From contig NZ_VNJI01000008.1 of NCBI RefSeq assembly GCF_007786445.1, forward strand, positions 1-64,000: a stretch of DNA of 64,000 nt. Reading direction: 5' to 3'. The notes under the pieces are model-generated. The model had not been told where the DNA came from and did no database searches. It saw only the letters and a list, made by a program, of their open reading frames with translations. This document shows, piece after piece, positions 8,899 through 17,016 of this stretch; within the stretch, counting starts at the first letter, position 1; every line of letters starts with the position of its first letter. The position numbers and the translations under genes are program-made. The stretch comes from Paenibacillus cremeus (GTDB taxonomy: Bacteria; Bacillota; Bacilli; Paenibacillales; NBRC-103111).

Positions 8899-9062
8899 AT
8901 GGAGATCTATAAGTTGTTTTCAAATTGGCTAATCTAATTTCAGAGCGAGACATCCCCAAAGGAATAGAAGCATTTAATTTTAACTTATATGAAGGCTCAG
9001 AAGATACATACGATATACAAATAATTGGTACAGATGAATTCGAAGAGGATGACTCAGATTCG
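8899..9062 (+). pseudogene. Immunity-like small protein, frameshifted and truncated
   Basis: ATG 8899, with AGTGGGG upstream, opens MEIYKLFSNW and then hits a stop. One base shift continues it as LISERDIPKGIEAFNFNLYE, then GSEDTYDIQIIGTDEFEEDDSD, after which similarity ends. The AFNFNLYEG / YDIQ(L/I)IGTDEF pattern is what I recall from small Bacillales proteins encoded beside polymorphic toxins (immunity-type proteins of about 140 residues). The name is tentative. The break by frameshift and the missing C-terminal half are directly visible. Confidence 0.5.
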
Positions 9063-9233
9063 CCAACTTTGGCGACGAAAAAAGCCCAGCATTCACGTAG
9101 ATGTTCAATCCGAACTGCCGGAATGTGTAGCCTCTTGCACACGATACTTTATTATGTATATTATAAGAACGCTAGTTCGCATAATAAAGGGTGTATCCCA
9201 TGAAAATAGAAAAAATCGTTCAGGTGAAGCTCC

Positions 9234-9521
9234 GTGCTGTCAGATATCGGACACAAAATACTCCGCATAATCGCCAATTTGTCCGCGCTGCGCAAGTATA
9301 CGCCTAACATCGAAGCACTGGAGTTCAAGACTGGCCGGGATCGTCAGGTCGTTATGAAGGTGTTGGCCGTGTTGGCCCGGGAGCAGTATATCGAATGGTC
9401 CGAGAAGGATCCAGATTACATCCAGTTGCTGGAGGTATGGGAGCGGAAGCCTCTGTACGATGCGAAATTGTCTCCGCCATTTAAAACGAACACGTCGCCG
9501 TTTATGAATTGGCTTATTTAG
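9234..9521 (+). CDS. Small winged-helix-like protein
   Basis: This 95-residue protein starts at GTG 9234, with AGGTGA seven bases upstream. The segment GHKILRIIANLSALRKYTPN, then FKTGRDRQVVMKVLAVLAREQYIEWSEKDPDYIQLL, has the helix-helix-helix-wing layout of a winged-helix DNA-binding domain. It resembles phage or plasmid-type regulators, but I do not recognise the family. A 35-codon frame starting with MKIEKIVQVKL (ATG 9200, AAAGGG upstream) overlaps its start and could be a coupled leader. The stop lies 8 bases past the end of the convergent Spo0E-like gene. Confidence 0.5.
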   Translation: MLSDIGHKILRIIANLSALRKYTPNIEALEFKTGRDRQVVMKVLAVLAREQYIEWSEKDPDYIQLLEVWERKPLYDAKLSPPFKTNTSPFMNWLI

Positions 9522-9729
9522 GGAGTAAGTCCTGTCTGACTGACTTCAGTAAATAATCAATAATTAACGAATCCAGTTTTTCACTTAGAGACTGTAAATA
9601 TGGGTGTTGAAAATCCATATCATATTCTGCAGAGAGTAAGACTATTTGCTTTACTAACTGGTCTATCTTTTTCTTTAGAGTGAATACATCGTCCACCAAT
9701 TTCCATTCGTCCTTTCGAGTATATTCCAA
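9514..9729 (-). CDS. Spo0E-like aspartyl-phosphate phosphatase
   Basis: The 71-residue protein has the two-helix hairpin of the Spo0E family: KKKIDQLVKQIVLLSAEY in helix 1, then HPYLQSLSEKLDSLIIDYLL. The S-E-x-L-D core is the signature that binds and dephosphorylates Spo0A-P in the sporulation phosphorelay. The family is typically 50-85 residues, so it looks complete. The start is uncertain: TTG 9729 has no clear ribosome site, and internal TTG/GTG codons 10-11 residues further in follow an AAGGA. Its role is inferred from the family. Confidence 0.75.
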   Translation of the reverse strand: MEYTRKDEWKLVDDVFTLKKKIDQLVKQIVLLSAEYDMDFQHPYLQSLSEKLDSLIIDYLLKSVRQDLLPK

Positions 9730-9804
9730 GTTGTATTATCGCAAATTCTAATGTGGGTTTGTATTTATTAAAGGAATATTTAGGAAGAGGGGAACAATCA
9801 CACC

Positions 9805-10159
9805 ATGAAGCCAAACAAATTAGCCTCTGAGCGAACGTCATGTTTGAGTCGTCCCGCTTTATGCTACCGGATCATCACGAAAGGGCAATTGAGTAGCGTA
9901 ACGGGTTGGTAAGAAACCGCGACCGGAGCTGACAGAGGAAGAGCAGCAGGAGCTATTCGGTAGGCTAAAGGCATCCTTGAGGAACTCGGTCGAGGTGACG
10001 ATCACCGTTTTCGGTGAATTAGGCAACCGGCAGGTAACCGGGGGCGTCGCAGGCTTAGACCCGAAGCACCGCCTGGTCAAAGTGGAGACCTCGGGCGACT
10101 GGGAATTAATCGAGTTTGAGAACGTACTTGCGGTGGAGTTGAGCTCGGTGGAGTATTAG
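9805..10159 (+). pseudogene. YolD-like protein, multiply frameshifted
   Basis: Three frames together spell a YolD-like protein. MKPNKLASER begins at ATG 9805 after GGAAGAGGGG. MFESSRFMLPDHHERAIE follows in a second frame, then RKPRPELTEEEQQELFGRL, ITVFGELGNRQVTGGVAGLD and WELIEFENVLAVEL in a third. The ESSR-MLP-H-E motif and the later beta-barrel pattern are typical of YolD, which accompanies Y-family polymerase genes in Bacillales. At least two frameshifts break it. No polymerase gene is nearby. Confidence 0.75.
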
Positions 10160-10164
10160 CTTTA

Positions 10165-10240
10165 TCAACCAGTTTCTTTCACTTTTCCTTTACATCTCGG
10201 GCAGGTGATCTTCTCGCCGGCCAGCCGGATACCATCGAGC
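10165..10240 (-). pseudogene. Possible zinc-ribbon C-terminal fragment
   Basis: On the minus strand a frame reads LDGIRLAGEKITCPRCKGKV, then KETG and a stop at 10165-10167. A CxxC motif near the end of such a short tail suggests the remains of a zinc-ribbon protein. It is only about 25 codons long and has no start, so chance is possible. Confidence 0.25.
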
Positions 10241-10894
10241 CTTTTTTGAAAGATGAGCGAATCTCCTTCTATGTCTCCAAACAAAACGAAGGCTTGGGTA
10301 AGACCATACAGAAGGATCTTATTCTCTTGGATACACCGTATTTTATGACTCTCGATTCCGATGACTGGGTGGAACCTGAAACACTCGAGCTATTATTAGA
10401 CGAGATGGAATACTAGCCAGTAACTACTTCGCTTATTTGCGGGAATGCCCGTTATTGGAAGGAAGAAAGCAACGGAGAACTTATTTTCCTTAGAGACGAG
10501 AAGAATCCGTCTTTTTTCAATAAACTCGATTTCTTGTTTTATGGCCCCACACCAACTCCGAGGTTTTACCGAACAGCTACCGTCAAACGAATTGCGCGGC
10601 TTTTTGAATGATGATCCGTCAGGTGGCCGTAATGCTGAAGATCGCTATTTGCTTTTGAGGCTAATCGCAATCAGTAATTTCGTGTCCATCGACCGACCTT
10701 TATATAATGTTTTGGTTCACGGCAGTAATATGACAGATCCGTCTACTCGTGAGCATTTTAATGAAATCAAGAGAATTATCTATTACAAGGTATTGCAGGA
10801 ATGGGGCGACGGTTATGAACCTGTTTTCGCCATTAGTACGGACGGCTGGCTAGATGTCATAGATGTTAAAATAAAAGCGGAAAGCGACGAATAA
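10241..10894 (+). pseudogene. Family 2 glycosyltransferase, truncated, with internal stop and frameshift
   Basis: The first block reads DERISFYVSKQNEGLGKTIQ, then DTPYFMTLDSDDWVEPETLE. This is the GT2 nucleotide-sugar site with the DxD-type metal motif DSDDWV. An in-frame TAG at 10414 interrupts it. The frame then continues NARYWKEESNGELIFLRDEK, then FYRTATVKR. A shift near 10590 leads to GGRNAEDRYLLLRL and YNVLVHGSNMTD. The N-terminal strand with the first Asp is missing. This is clearly a relic. Confidence 0.8.
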
Positions 10895-10907
10895 GACGCT
10901 CCCCATT

Positions 10908-11099
10908 TTATTTTAATACTTTCAGAATTTCTTTCGTTAATGTTTTCATAAAGAAAGGTAATTGATCAGGACGTATAGCCTTGAGCATATCTTTTTTCTG
11001 TTCAACTGAAACATTGGGATTAATTAGCGCATTTCTGACTCGTTCGTGTACAGCACTTTGAATATCTACACGATAGTCTTCAACCCTGCTTTTCATCAT
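10908..11099 (-). CDS. Small helical protein of unknown function
   Basis: A 63-residue frame starts at ATG 11099, with AGGGTG six bases upstream, and ends KTLTKEILKVLK. It is fully helical by composition: RVEDYRVDIQSAVHERVRNA, then VSVEQKKDMLKAIRPDQLPF. No family is recognised. It has a good ribosome site and sits between two pseudogenes, so it may be a surviving accessory gene. Confidence 0.45.
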   Translation of the reverse strand: MMKSRVEDYRVDIQSAVHERVRNALINPNVSVEQKKDMLKAIRPDQLPFFMKTLTKEILKVLK

Positions 11100-11109
11100 A
11101 CTTTGCACC

Positions 11110-11468
11110 CTAAAATTAAATAATTTTCATGTATATAAATTTTTAATGGTAGGATTCCTACATACCCATCCGTGACCTAGAGCAGTAGGAATATTCAATG
11201 TGAAAGCCTCCCACTTTGGACTTCACCATTTGAGGTGAATTCTTCTTATCCCCCCACACTTGCCATTTCGATTACGACCCTCGATTTCATGAGTCAACTC
11301 AATCTGTCGCGGAGTCTTTTTGCGTACGTTGAAGCTTTGTTTTCGTGGTAACGGCAGTAACGGTTGTCTCTGGTTGGACGCTGTTATTCTGGTAGATGTT
11401 CTTAACTCGCGTAGGTAGAGGTACGAGAGTTTGATAGTGTTAAGGATGCAGTAGATTGAGAAAACAAA
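11110..11468. other. Gap without recognisable gene
   Basis: No coherent frame or motif of note was found on either strand. The junction with the TIM-barrel relic near 11469 has no ribosome site, which fits deletion of the 5' part of that gene. Confidence 0.4.
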
Positions 11469-12001
11469 GGTGGCGTATCTTTTTTTTCTTCATACCGGAA
11501 GGGGATGAGCCGGAACGGTACGAAGAGGAAGTGCTTCGGCGCATGCGGGAGCTCGTCCGTCTGGCAGAGGAAGCAAATGTAACTCTCATTCATGAGAATG
11601 AGAAGGAGATCTACGGAGATACAGGGGTTCGCTACCAAAAGCTGCTTATCGCATTGTCTTCCGCACATCTTCGAAGTGCATTTGATCCGGCCAATTTCGT
11701 GCAATGCAAGGTGAAGCTGATGTCGGACGCTTATCCGCTAGTGGAACCGTATATCGCCTATACTAATGTAAATGATGCACTCATGGAAACTGGTAAAGTC
11801 GTTCCCATCGGAGAAGGTGACGGACAGCTAGAGGAACTCATCGGCGTGCTGAAGGACAAGAATTATTCCGGTTTCCTTTCTCTGGAGCCCCATCTTCGTA
11901 CCGACGGCAAGTACCAAGGATTCAGTGGGCCGGAGCTGTTTAAGGTTGCATCTCAATCGTTGAAACAACTGCTCGCAGAAGCAGGTGTGGAGTGGCGATA
12001 A
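11469..12001 (+). pseudogene. 5'-truncated sugar phosphate isomerase/epimerase (TIM barrel)
   Basis: The frame from about RIFFFFIPEGDEPERYEEEV to SLKQLLAEAGVEWR matches the C-terminal two thirds of xylose-isomerase-like TIM-barrel proteins. Recognisable parts are VTLIHENEKEIYGDTG (metal-ligand Glu strand), RSAFDPANFVQCKV (the substrate/metal Asp strand), PYIAYTNVNDAL, and FLSLEPHL near the end. Family members are about 270-290 residues; about 100 N-terminal residues are absent. The usual His in the strand before NDAL reads TNVND, a further change. I interpret it as a relic. Confidence 0.75.
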
Positions 12002-12102
12002 ACGCGCGGTGGGAGCTTTAAATCATCATCTGAATCTGCCATTGCATTATAATGCTATAAAGAACAAGAGAGGTGCTTTTCTGGGCATCATCGGAGGTTT
12101 CG

Positions 12103-12219
12103 ATGGATGAAACTTTCAAAACGGCAGCCGACAAAAAATTGGATTTTGTAGAGTTCTGTATCAATGTTACCCAAAATGTGGATAATTTCAAGAATAGTAT
12201 CAGCGACCTGAAAAACTGA
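12103..12219 (+). CDS. 38-residue ORF with a strong ribosome site
   Basis: ATG 12103 follows CGGAGGTTTCG. The product starts MDETFKTAADKKLDFVEFCI and ends NSISDLKN. It is short, acidic and probably helical. I do not recognise it. It could be the start of a longer gene cut by a nonsense mutation, because a DUF3231-like relic follows 40 bases later in another frame. Confidence 0.3.
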   Translation: MDETFKTAADKKLDFVEFCINVTQNVDNFKNSISDLKN

Positions 12220-12257
12220 ATGCTGTTCAGTTACTTAATAATCAATAGCTTATTAAT

Positions 12258-12427
12258 ATGGCGTAGCCTTGGTTGCTTCTATGAGAAGTGATCTGGCGCG
12301 ATATACAGGCGTGATTGCCAAGAGTATTTCCTTAGCAGAAGATAGGGCAAATATATTGATTGAAAATGGTTGGTTGGAACAGCCACCGCAAGCAGCAGTT
12401 GAACGTAAACAATTGACAAGAGTTTAA
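12258..12427 (+). pseudogene. C-terminal remnant of a DUF3231 protein
   Basis: A frame without a start reads VALVASMRSDLARYTGVIAK, then SISLAEDRANILIENGWLEQ and PPQAAVERKQL. The ending I-x-NGW-x-EQPPQA is the typical tail of DUF3231 (spore-associated ferritin-like helical proteins of Bacillales). The remaining roughly 250 residues are missing. Confidence 0.75.
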
Positions 12428-12461
12428 ATGATAAAACATTCAAAAACGAAAACGTTCACTG

Positions 12462-12490
12462 ATAGCCACTTACTGAAAGTGGCTATTTTC
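12462..12490 (+). terminator. Intrinsic terminator
   Basis: ATAGCCACTT (12462-12471) pairs with AAGTGGCTAT (12477-12486) around ACTGA, followed by TTTC. It lies 35 bases after the DUF3231 remnant stop and is probably the original terminator of that gene. Confidence 0.75.
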
Positions 12491-12679
12491 ATGGATAATT
12501 AGTAGCTCCTACTGCACCTGAGCGTGTCACATAAATTAGATTCAGGGAGATCATTCAATACTCCGGCTCTCCCAAAAATCCCCTTTTCTTTAAATACACC
12601 GATTTCATATCCTTATTCCTGCAGCTCAATGCACATATGAATTAGCGATAGAGAGACGGAGAGTAAATCAGTATCCGTA

Positions 12680-12829
12680 TTAATCTTCGTTTAGTTTATC
12701 CATTCTATCTTCTGCAGGATATCGGGATTTTTTATCGTAGTACGTTTTGAGGGGAACTTCCCAGAACCATTTTGATGATGCCCAGTCATATACATTTACC
12801 CTTCCATACTTTTCTTTATCCCAGAGCAT
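12680..12829 (-). CDS. 49-codon minus-strand ORF, possibly a C-terminal remnant
   Basis: The frame MLWDKEKYGRVNVYDWASSK, then WFWEVPLKTYYDKKSRYPAE ending DRMDKLNED, has protein-like composition rich in aromatic residues. No ribosome site precedes ATG 12829, so it may be the tail of a lost gene. No family is recognised. Confidence 0.3.
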   Translation of the reverse strand: MLWDKEKYGRVNVYDWASSKWFWEVPLKTYYDKKSRYPAEDRMDKLNED

Positions 12830-13200
12830 TTATAGTCAATTAAACTGCAAGTGACGTGACCGTGCCGTTATATGGCAACCTAATTCGTACACACTATAAA
12901 TTTTCCTTTGGAAAGCGTGCTAGCATTAGCAATATATGATATAAAAAAAGTACTAGAAGCCTATTGACTTTTATAACCACTTTAAAGAATTCGAGCAATC
13001 TCTGAGGTTTTGATTTTATAAGGAAAAAAATATTGCAGTTAGATAGTGCATTATACCGGTAAGGAGAGTTTATGGGTGACACGCAGTAGAATGAGATTGG
13101 TAAGATTGCTCACATCGTTAGATGGGGGCTATTTGACGCTTACATTCAATAGAATCTTAAATTGGATTGGACCGACGGTAATTCATACAACATGAAGGAG
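12830..13200. other. Gap upstream of phnM
   Basis: There is no gene apart from trivially short frames. The last 130 bases should hold the phnM promoter. TTGACG at 13134 is a -35-like element, but I could not find a well-spaced -10. The phnM ribosome site AAGGAGG is at 13194-13200. Confidence 0.4.
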
Positions 13201-13207
13201 GGATCAG

Positions 13208-14404
13208 ATGGCTGCACTGGGGACTTGGATAATCAATGCCTACCTCGTACTGCCCAATAAGGTTTCTATGGGAAACTTATTCATAACAGGGGGCACCATT
13301 ACAAACATCGTTGAGGGCGAAGCCCCTCATTCATTCATAGACTCTGACAAACATGAAGTAATCGATGCACAAGGCGCATACGTTCTACCTGGGTTAATCG
13401 ATATTCATTGTGACGCAATCGAAAAAGAGGTTCAACCTCGGCCGAATACGCTGTTTCCCATGGATTTGGCTTTGTACGAATTGGAAAAAAAGTTGGCCAG
13501 CAACGGAATAACCACAATGTATCAGTCCGTCTCCCTTGGTGTAGGATTAAGCCTTCGCGGTGACGATCTCTTAGTTCAACTGATTAATCAAATTATTAAA
13601 TACCGCGACGAGCGCTCGATGATCCGGCATCGTGTACACCTTCGTTATGAGTTAATTCATTTGGCGGGATTGCAGTTGGCTGAAGAGCTTATTCAAACCG
13701 GCGCAGTGGATTACCTGTCATTTATGAATCATGGGCCCGGTCAAGGACAATACAAACGACCAGGCTCTTTTGAAGCTTATGTGATGAAAAATCAAGGCGT
13801 GGATAAGGAAGAAGTAAAGAAAATTGCTGACAATGCGATAAAAAAGCAAGAGGCTATTAACTGGGATGATATCCTGGCGTTAAGTCAGTTGGCCCATAAG
13901 CACCAAATTCCCATTGCGTCACATGATGATGACTCAAAGGAAGCCATCTCGAAGGCGCTAGAGTTTGGTGTAACCGTTAGCGAATTTCCTTTGAATTTGG
14001 AGACGGCAGCTTACGCTAAAGAGAAGCAATTGTTTGTGTGTGTCGGAGCCCCTAATGTAGTTAGAGGTGGGTCGCATGATAAAAATATGCGTGCGATCGA
14101 CGCAATTCACGCGGGGACAGCTCATATTTTATGCTCCGATTATTTGCCCTCGTCCTTGCTTGCAGCCGTATTTGTGATTCCAAATGAGAACATCACTCTC
14201 TCTGAGGCAGTAAACATGGCGAGCCTGCATCCTGCTCAGGTGATGGGGATTGACAAACGATTCGGATCGATTGAACAGGGAAAAGCAGCCGATCTCTTGC
14301 TTGTCAAATCCATCAATGGATACCCATGGATAAAGCGAACGATTGTAGACGGTACTACAGTATATTCCTCCGATTTTTTTCATGGGATTGCCGAAGAAAT
14401 CTAA
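13208..14404 (+). CDS. phnM: PhnM-type alpha-D-ribose 1-methylphosphonate 5-triphosphate diphosphatase
   Basis: The 398-residue amidohydrolase has the PhnM hallmarks. They are LPGLIDIHCDAIEKEVQPRP (metal site and specificity strand), SNGITTMYQSVSLG, the FMNHGPGQGQY loop, PIASHDDD with metal ligands, VCVGAPNVVRGGSH, and ILCSDYLP with the catalytic Asp. AAGGAGG precedes ATG 13208. PhnM removes diphosphate from the ribosyl triphosphonate in the C-P lyase pathway. No other phn genes lie here, so it may act alone or with distant genes. A kinase-like gene follows 20 bases later. Confidence 0.9.
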   Translation: MAALGTWIINAYLVLPNKVSMGNLFITGGTITNIVEGEAPHSFIDSDKHEVIDAQGAYVLPGLIDIHCDAIEKEVQPRPNTLFPMDLALYELEKKLASNGITTMYQSVSLGVGLSLRGDDLLVQLINQIIKYRDERSMIRHRVHLRYELIHLAGLQLAEELIQTGAVDYLSFMNHGPGQGQYKRPGSFEAYVMKNQGVDKEEVKKIADNAIKKQEAINWDDILALSQLAHKHQIPIASHDDDSKEAISKALEFGVTVSEFPLNLETAAYAKEKQLFVCVGAPNVVRGGSHDKNMRAIDAIHAGTAHILCSDYLPSSLLAAVFVIPNENITLSEAVNMASLHPAQVMGIDKRFGSIEQGKAADLLLVKSINGYPWIKRTIVDGTTVYSSDFFHGIAEEI

Positions 14405-14424
14405 TCAAATGAATGGGGCGGCAT

Positions 14425-15375
14425 ATGGAGTTATTTCGTTATGTGTTACCCGATGGCATTCTTGACGACAGCTTCATCTTACAAAAAGAAGTTATTTACA
14501 AAGGCACAAATGGGAAGTTTATCGAACGATTTGTTATTCAGACTGATCATGGACCACAAAGTTATATCTTTAAGCCGCTTACCAATGTGGAAACGATGGG
14601 GAGAGAACCGTGGGCACATACGGAGATACTACCCTTAGTACCACAAATCCGGTCACCCCAAATCCTCGCTCGGGCGGATCATTGCAATCCGGATCGATAT
14701 TGGGCGATTCTGGAGGATTTTGGTACACTATCACATGATTTAAGCGAAGCGGACCTGGTGCGTGCTGCTGGCGTTGTTCCCTACTGGCATGAGCTTTCAT
14801 TGCATCTCGTTTCTGAGAGCTTTACTGGCAACAAGCCCAAAGTTGAGATTGCTTTACAAACGGTACGATATAAGTGGAATAATGTGGAAAGTATCTTGCA
14901 GACTTACGGGATTAATGAAGCTGTGATTGCCAAATTTCACTTGGCTTTGAATCATGTACCGTCAAGCTTTTTTCAGGAGATGGTCGTGTCTCATGGAGAT
15001 TTCCATAGAGGGAACATCGCCATTAAAGATGGTAGTCTAATTGTTCTGGACTGGGAGCATGTACACCAAAATTCGCCTTACTGGGACCTTTATAACTTGA
15101 TTGATATTACTCATCCGGTGATTCGAAGGAATACAACGCAGATGAGCAGAGCCGCGGCGCTGCAAGCTTACTTTTCAAAAAGAGCAGAGTTCGGGTGGAA
15201 AAGCTCGAAAGCTGAATTTATAGCACAATATCACTTATATTCATCGATTTATTCGGCTTGGATGCTGCTCTTAATTGAGGCGGATTTGCGTAAAGGTGTA
15301 TTCCAGGTCAATGATTTGAAAGAGGCGGAAAAGGAAACGTTGAACTCAATGGTCGAGTGCATGCTCCACATTTAG
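14425..15375 (+). CDS. Aminoglycoside phosphotransferase-like (APH/choline kinase fold) protein
   Basis: The product is about 316 residues with the APH-fold catalytic loop VVSHGDFHRGNIA (HGDxxxxN) and the metal-binding LIVLDWEHVHQNSPYWDLY (the DxD-like DWE followed by DL). An N-terminal lobe runs from FVIQTDHGPQSYIFKPL to RYWAILEDF. I prefer ATG 14425 over ATG 14413. It lies about 20 bases after phnM, probably in the same transcript. That suggests phosphorylation of a small metabolite such as a ribosyl or choline-like compound rather than drug resistance. The substrate is not predictable. Confidence 0.75.
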   Translation: MELFRYVLPDGILDDSFILQKEVIYKGTNGKFIERFVIQTDHGPQSYIFKPLTNVETMGREPWAHTEILPLVPQIRSPQILARADHCNPDRYWAILEDFGTLSHDLSEADLVRAAGVVPYWHELSLHLVSESFTGNKPKVEIALQTVRYKWNNVESILQTYGINEAVIAKFHLALNHVPSSFFQEMVVSHGDFHRGNIAIKDGSLIVLDWEHVHQNSPYWDLYNLIDITHPVIRRNTTQMSRAAALQAYFSKRAEFGWKSSKAEFIAQYHLYSSIYSAWMLLLIEADLRKGVFQVNDLKEAEKETLNSMVECMLHI

Positions 15376-15416
15376 ATGTCAGCATGGTTTGCGTCCCAAT
15401 GATGGGTAAATCATAA

Positions 15417-15456
15417 GCACAAACAGCCTCCATCGTCAGGTCGGGGCTGTTTGGTG
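15417..15456 (+). terminator. Stem-loop terminator of the phnM operon
   Basis: GCACAAACAGCC pairs with GGCTGTTT-G-GTGC across a 16-base loop. The T-run is weak, so it may act bidirectionally or need a factor. It lies 40 bases after the kinase stop. Confidence 0.5.
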
Positions 15457-15517
15457 CGTACAGGCCATCCAAAACAAACGATAACAGAGCCAAAATAAAC
15501 AAAACTTTATTTGAATA

Positions 15518-15541
15518 AAATGGTAAAAATTGTTACCATTT
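15518..15541. promoter_or_regulatory. Palindromic operator candidate upstream of queD
   Basis: AAATGGTAA (15518-15526) and TTACCATTT (15533-15541) form a perfect 9-bp inverted repeat separated by 6 bases, 84 bases upstream of the queD start. The half-site resembles the Bacillus Zur half-site AAATCGTAA, with one base different, but the spacer is 3 bases longer than in known Zur boxes. It is probably a repressor site; its identity is open. Confidence 0.5.
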
Positions 15542-15624
15542 ACCTATTGAATAATACACAACGTAGACAGAAGTTGGGCTAAATAACCTATATTACAATA
15601 TAGTAGAAGGGGCTGGATGTACAC

Positions 15625-16065
15625 ATGCTATTTCAGTATTATCCGCAGTGTTTTCATAATTATTGTTACGAACTAAACAAGGACCTCAATTTTTCGGCAG
15701 CTCACTTTATACCTTCTTCCTTAGCGGGAAAATGTGTAAATACACATGGTCATACTTACATTGTGAATATCACTATTGCGGGAAATGAATTAGATAGATC
15801 TGGATTCTTGGTTGACTTTAAAACAATAAAAGAACTTGTCCATGGTACATATGACCATACATTGCTAAATGATCAAAACGAATTTAATGGAGAATTTGAT
15901 GGAGATCCAGATTTATTTCCTACGACCGAAATTGTTGCAAAAACAATTTACGAAAAACTTCAAGCATATTTACAATCTCTAGCAAATAATCCAACTTGTT
16001 TACAAGTCATTGTTCGGGAAACACCAACAAGTTATGTGGTTTACCGACCAGATACAAATCGATAA
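15625..16065 (+). CDS. queD: 6-carboxy-5,6,7,8-tetrahydropterin synthase (QueD/PTPS family)
   Basis: The 146-residue protein has NFSAAHFIPSS with the first zinc His, and GKCVNTHGHTYIV, the C-x3-H-x-H motif that supplies the catalytic Cys and two zinc His residues of QueD. GFLVDFKTIKELV, then YDHTLLND, and FPTTEIVAKTIYEKL carry the remaining active-site residues. QueD converts dihydroneopterin triphosphate to CPH4 for queuosine and other deazapurines. The other que genes are not adjacent. A stand-alone QueD paralogue behind a palindromic operator recalls the Zur-regulated pterin enzymes of some bacteria; this is inference. Confidence 0.88.
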   Translation: MLFQYYPQCFHNYCYELNKDLNFSAAHFIPSSLAGKCVNTHGHTYIVNITIAGNELDRSGFLVDFKTIKELVHGTYDHTLLNDQNEFNGEFDGDPDLFPTTEIVAKTIYEKLQAYLQSLANNPTCLQVIVRETPTSYVVYRPDTNR

Positions 16066-16279
16066 CTTTTATTAATTTAGAACTGAAGTCAAACGCAGAC
16101 TTTCTCACTGGATTTAACTATTATCGCATTTTCGATATGATATAAAATTGATTCAAAAACAAGCAATTAAATGCTTATTCTGAAGAGTCAGATCAAAGTA
16201 GGTCCGCTGGGCATAATTGAACCTTCCTTCAGAGGGAATGAAGAATTTGTAAAATTTCATAAGATTCACCCGTGAAGGA

Positions 16280-16741
16280 GTGAGTGGTCTGTACGCGGTA
16301 GTATTACTATTTCACAGTTTAATAGCCGTTGTACTCATGGGTCCGACCTTTACATATCCATTTATTTTTTATCGGGCAAAAGGTGTAGATGATATCCGGC
16401 ATAATATCCGAATCCTCAGAAATATTTGTTGGATGTTCAAATGGGCAGATATTTTAATGTTTTTCAGCGGCATGTTTTTATATATAGCTGGTGGATGGGC
16501 ATCGTGGCATCTAAATTGGATTAATATTGCCATTATTCTTTTCATTCTGATGAAAACATTATCTAATATATGTGTTGCCAAAAGTAGTAAGGTCAACCGA
16601 TATGCTACCGATGCCACTGTAAATGATGATGAACTGGTGACAATATTTGAAACAACAAAACGTAAGACGCTATTATTAGATGTGACGGTACCGATACTTA
16701 CGTTCAGTGTTCTAATTTTAATGCATTTAAAACCATTTTGA
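16280..16741 (+). CDS. Four-helix membrane protein of unknown function
   Basis: The roughly 153-residue product has about four membrane helices (LYAVVLLFHSLIAVVLM; DILMFFSGMFLYIAG; INIAIILFILM; LLLDVTVPILTFSVLIL). Between them are a conserved-looking HNIRILRNICW segment and a polar loop with VNDDELVTIFE. The layout is like small DUF2269-type integral membrane proteins, but I am not certain. The GTG start at 16280 is immediately preceded by GAAGGA, which is too close for a normal ribosome site, so the true start is uncertain. It stands alone between queD and the ABC exporter. Confidence 0.6.
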   Translation: MSGLYAVVLLFHSLIAVVLMGPTFTYPFIFYRAKGVDDIRHNIRILRNICWMFKWADILMFFSGMFLYIAGGWASWHLNWINIAIILFILMKTLSNICVAKSSKVNRYATDATVNDDELVTIFETTKRKTLLLDVTVPILTFSVLILMHLKPF

Positions 16742-16882
16742 CATTGAATAGAAAGTATTAGTCCAGTTTTCAGCACTTGTACGCAATGAAATCATAACGT
16801 TTCCATTAATAATATTTCCGGTGATGTCCAGTTTGGTTTTGGGTCAGTGCAATTCGTACAATAAAGCTATCCTCGTTCAATT

Positions 16883-16918
16883 CCGGTGTGCCGTATGTCG
16901 GCGGCCGGGATTTTTTTG
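16883..16918. terminator. GC-rich hairpin with T-run
   Basis: CCGG near 16883 pairs with CCGG near 16907 in a GC-rich stem, followed by a run of seven T. It probably ends transcripts coming from upstream before the ABC exporter operon. Confidence 0.5.
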
Positions 16919-17016
16919 CTAGAACTCTAGTAGGGCACAGACGTTGGTATTTTCCAAGATTGGCGATATAATCAAGTATACATTTAACACATGAGACAGA
17001 CGGAAGGTTGAGTCTA

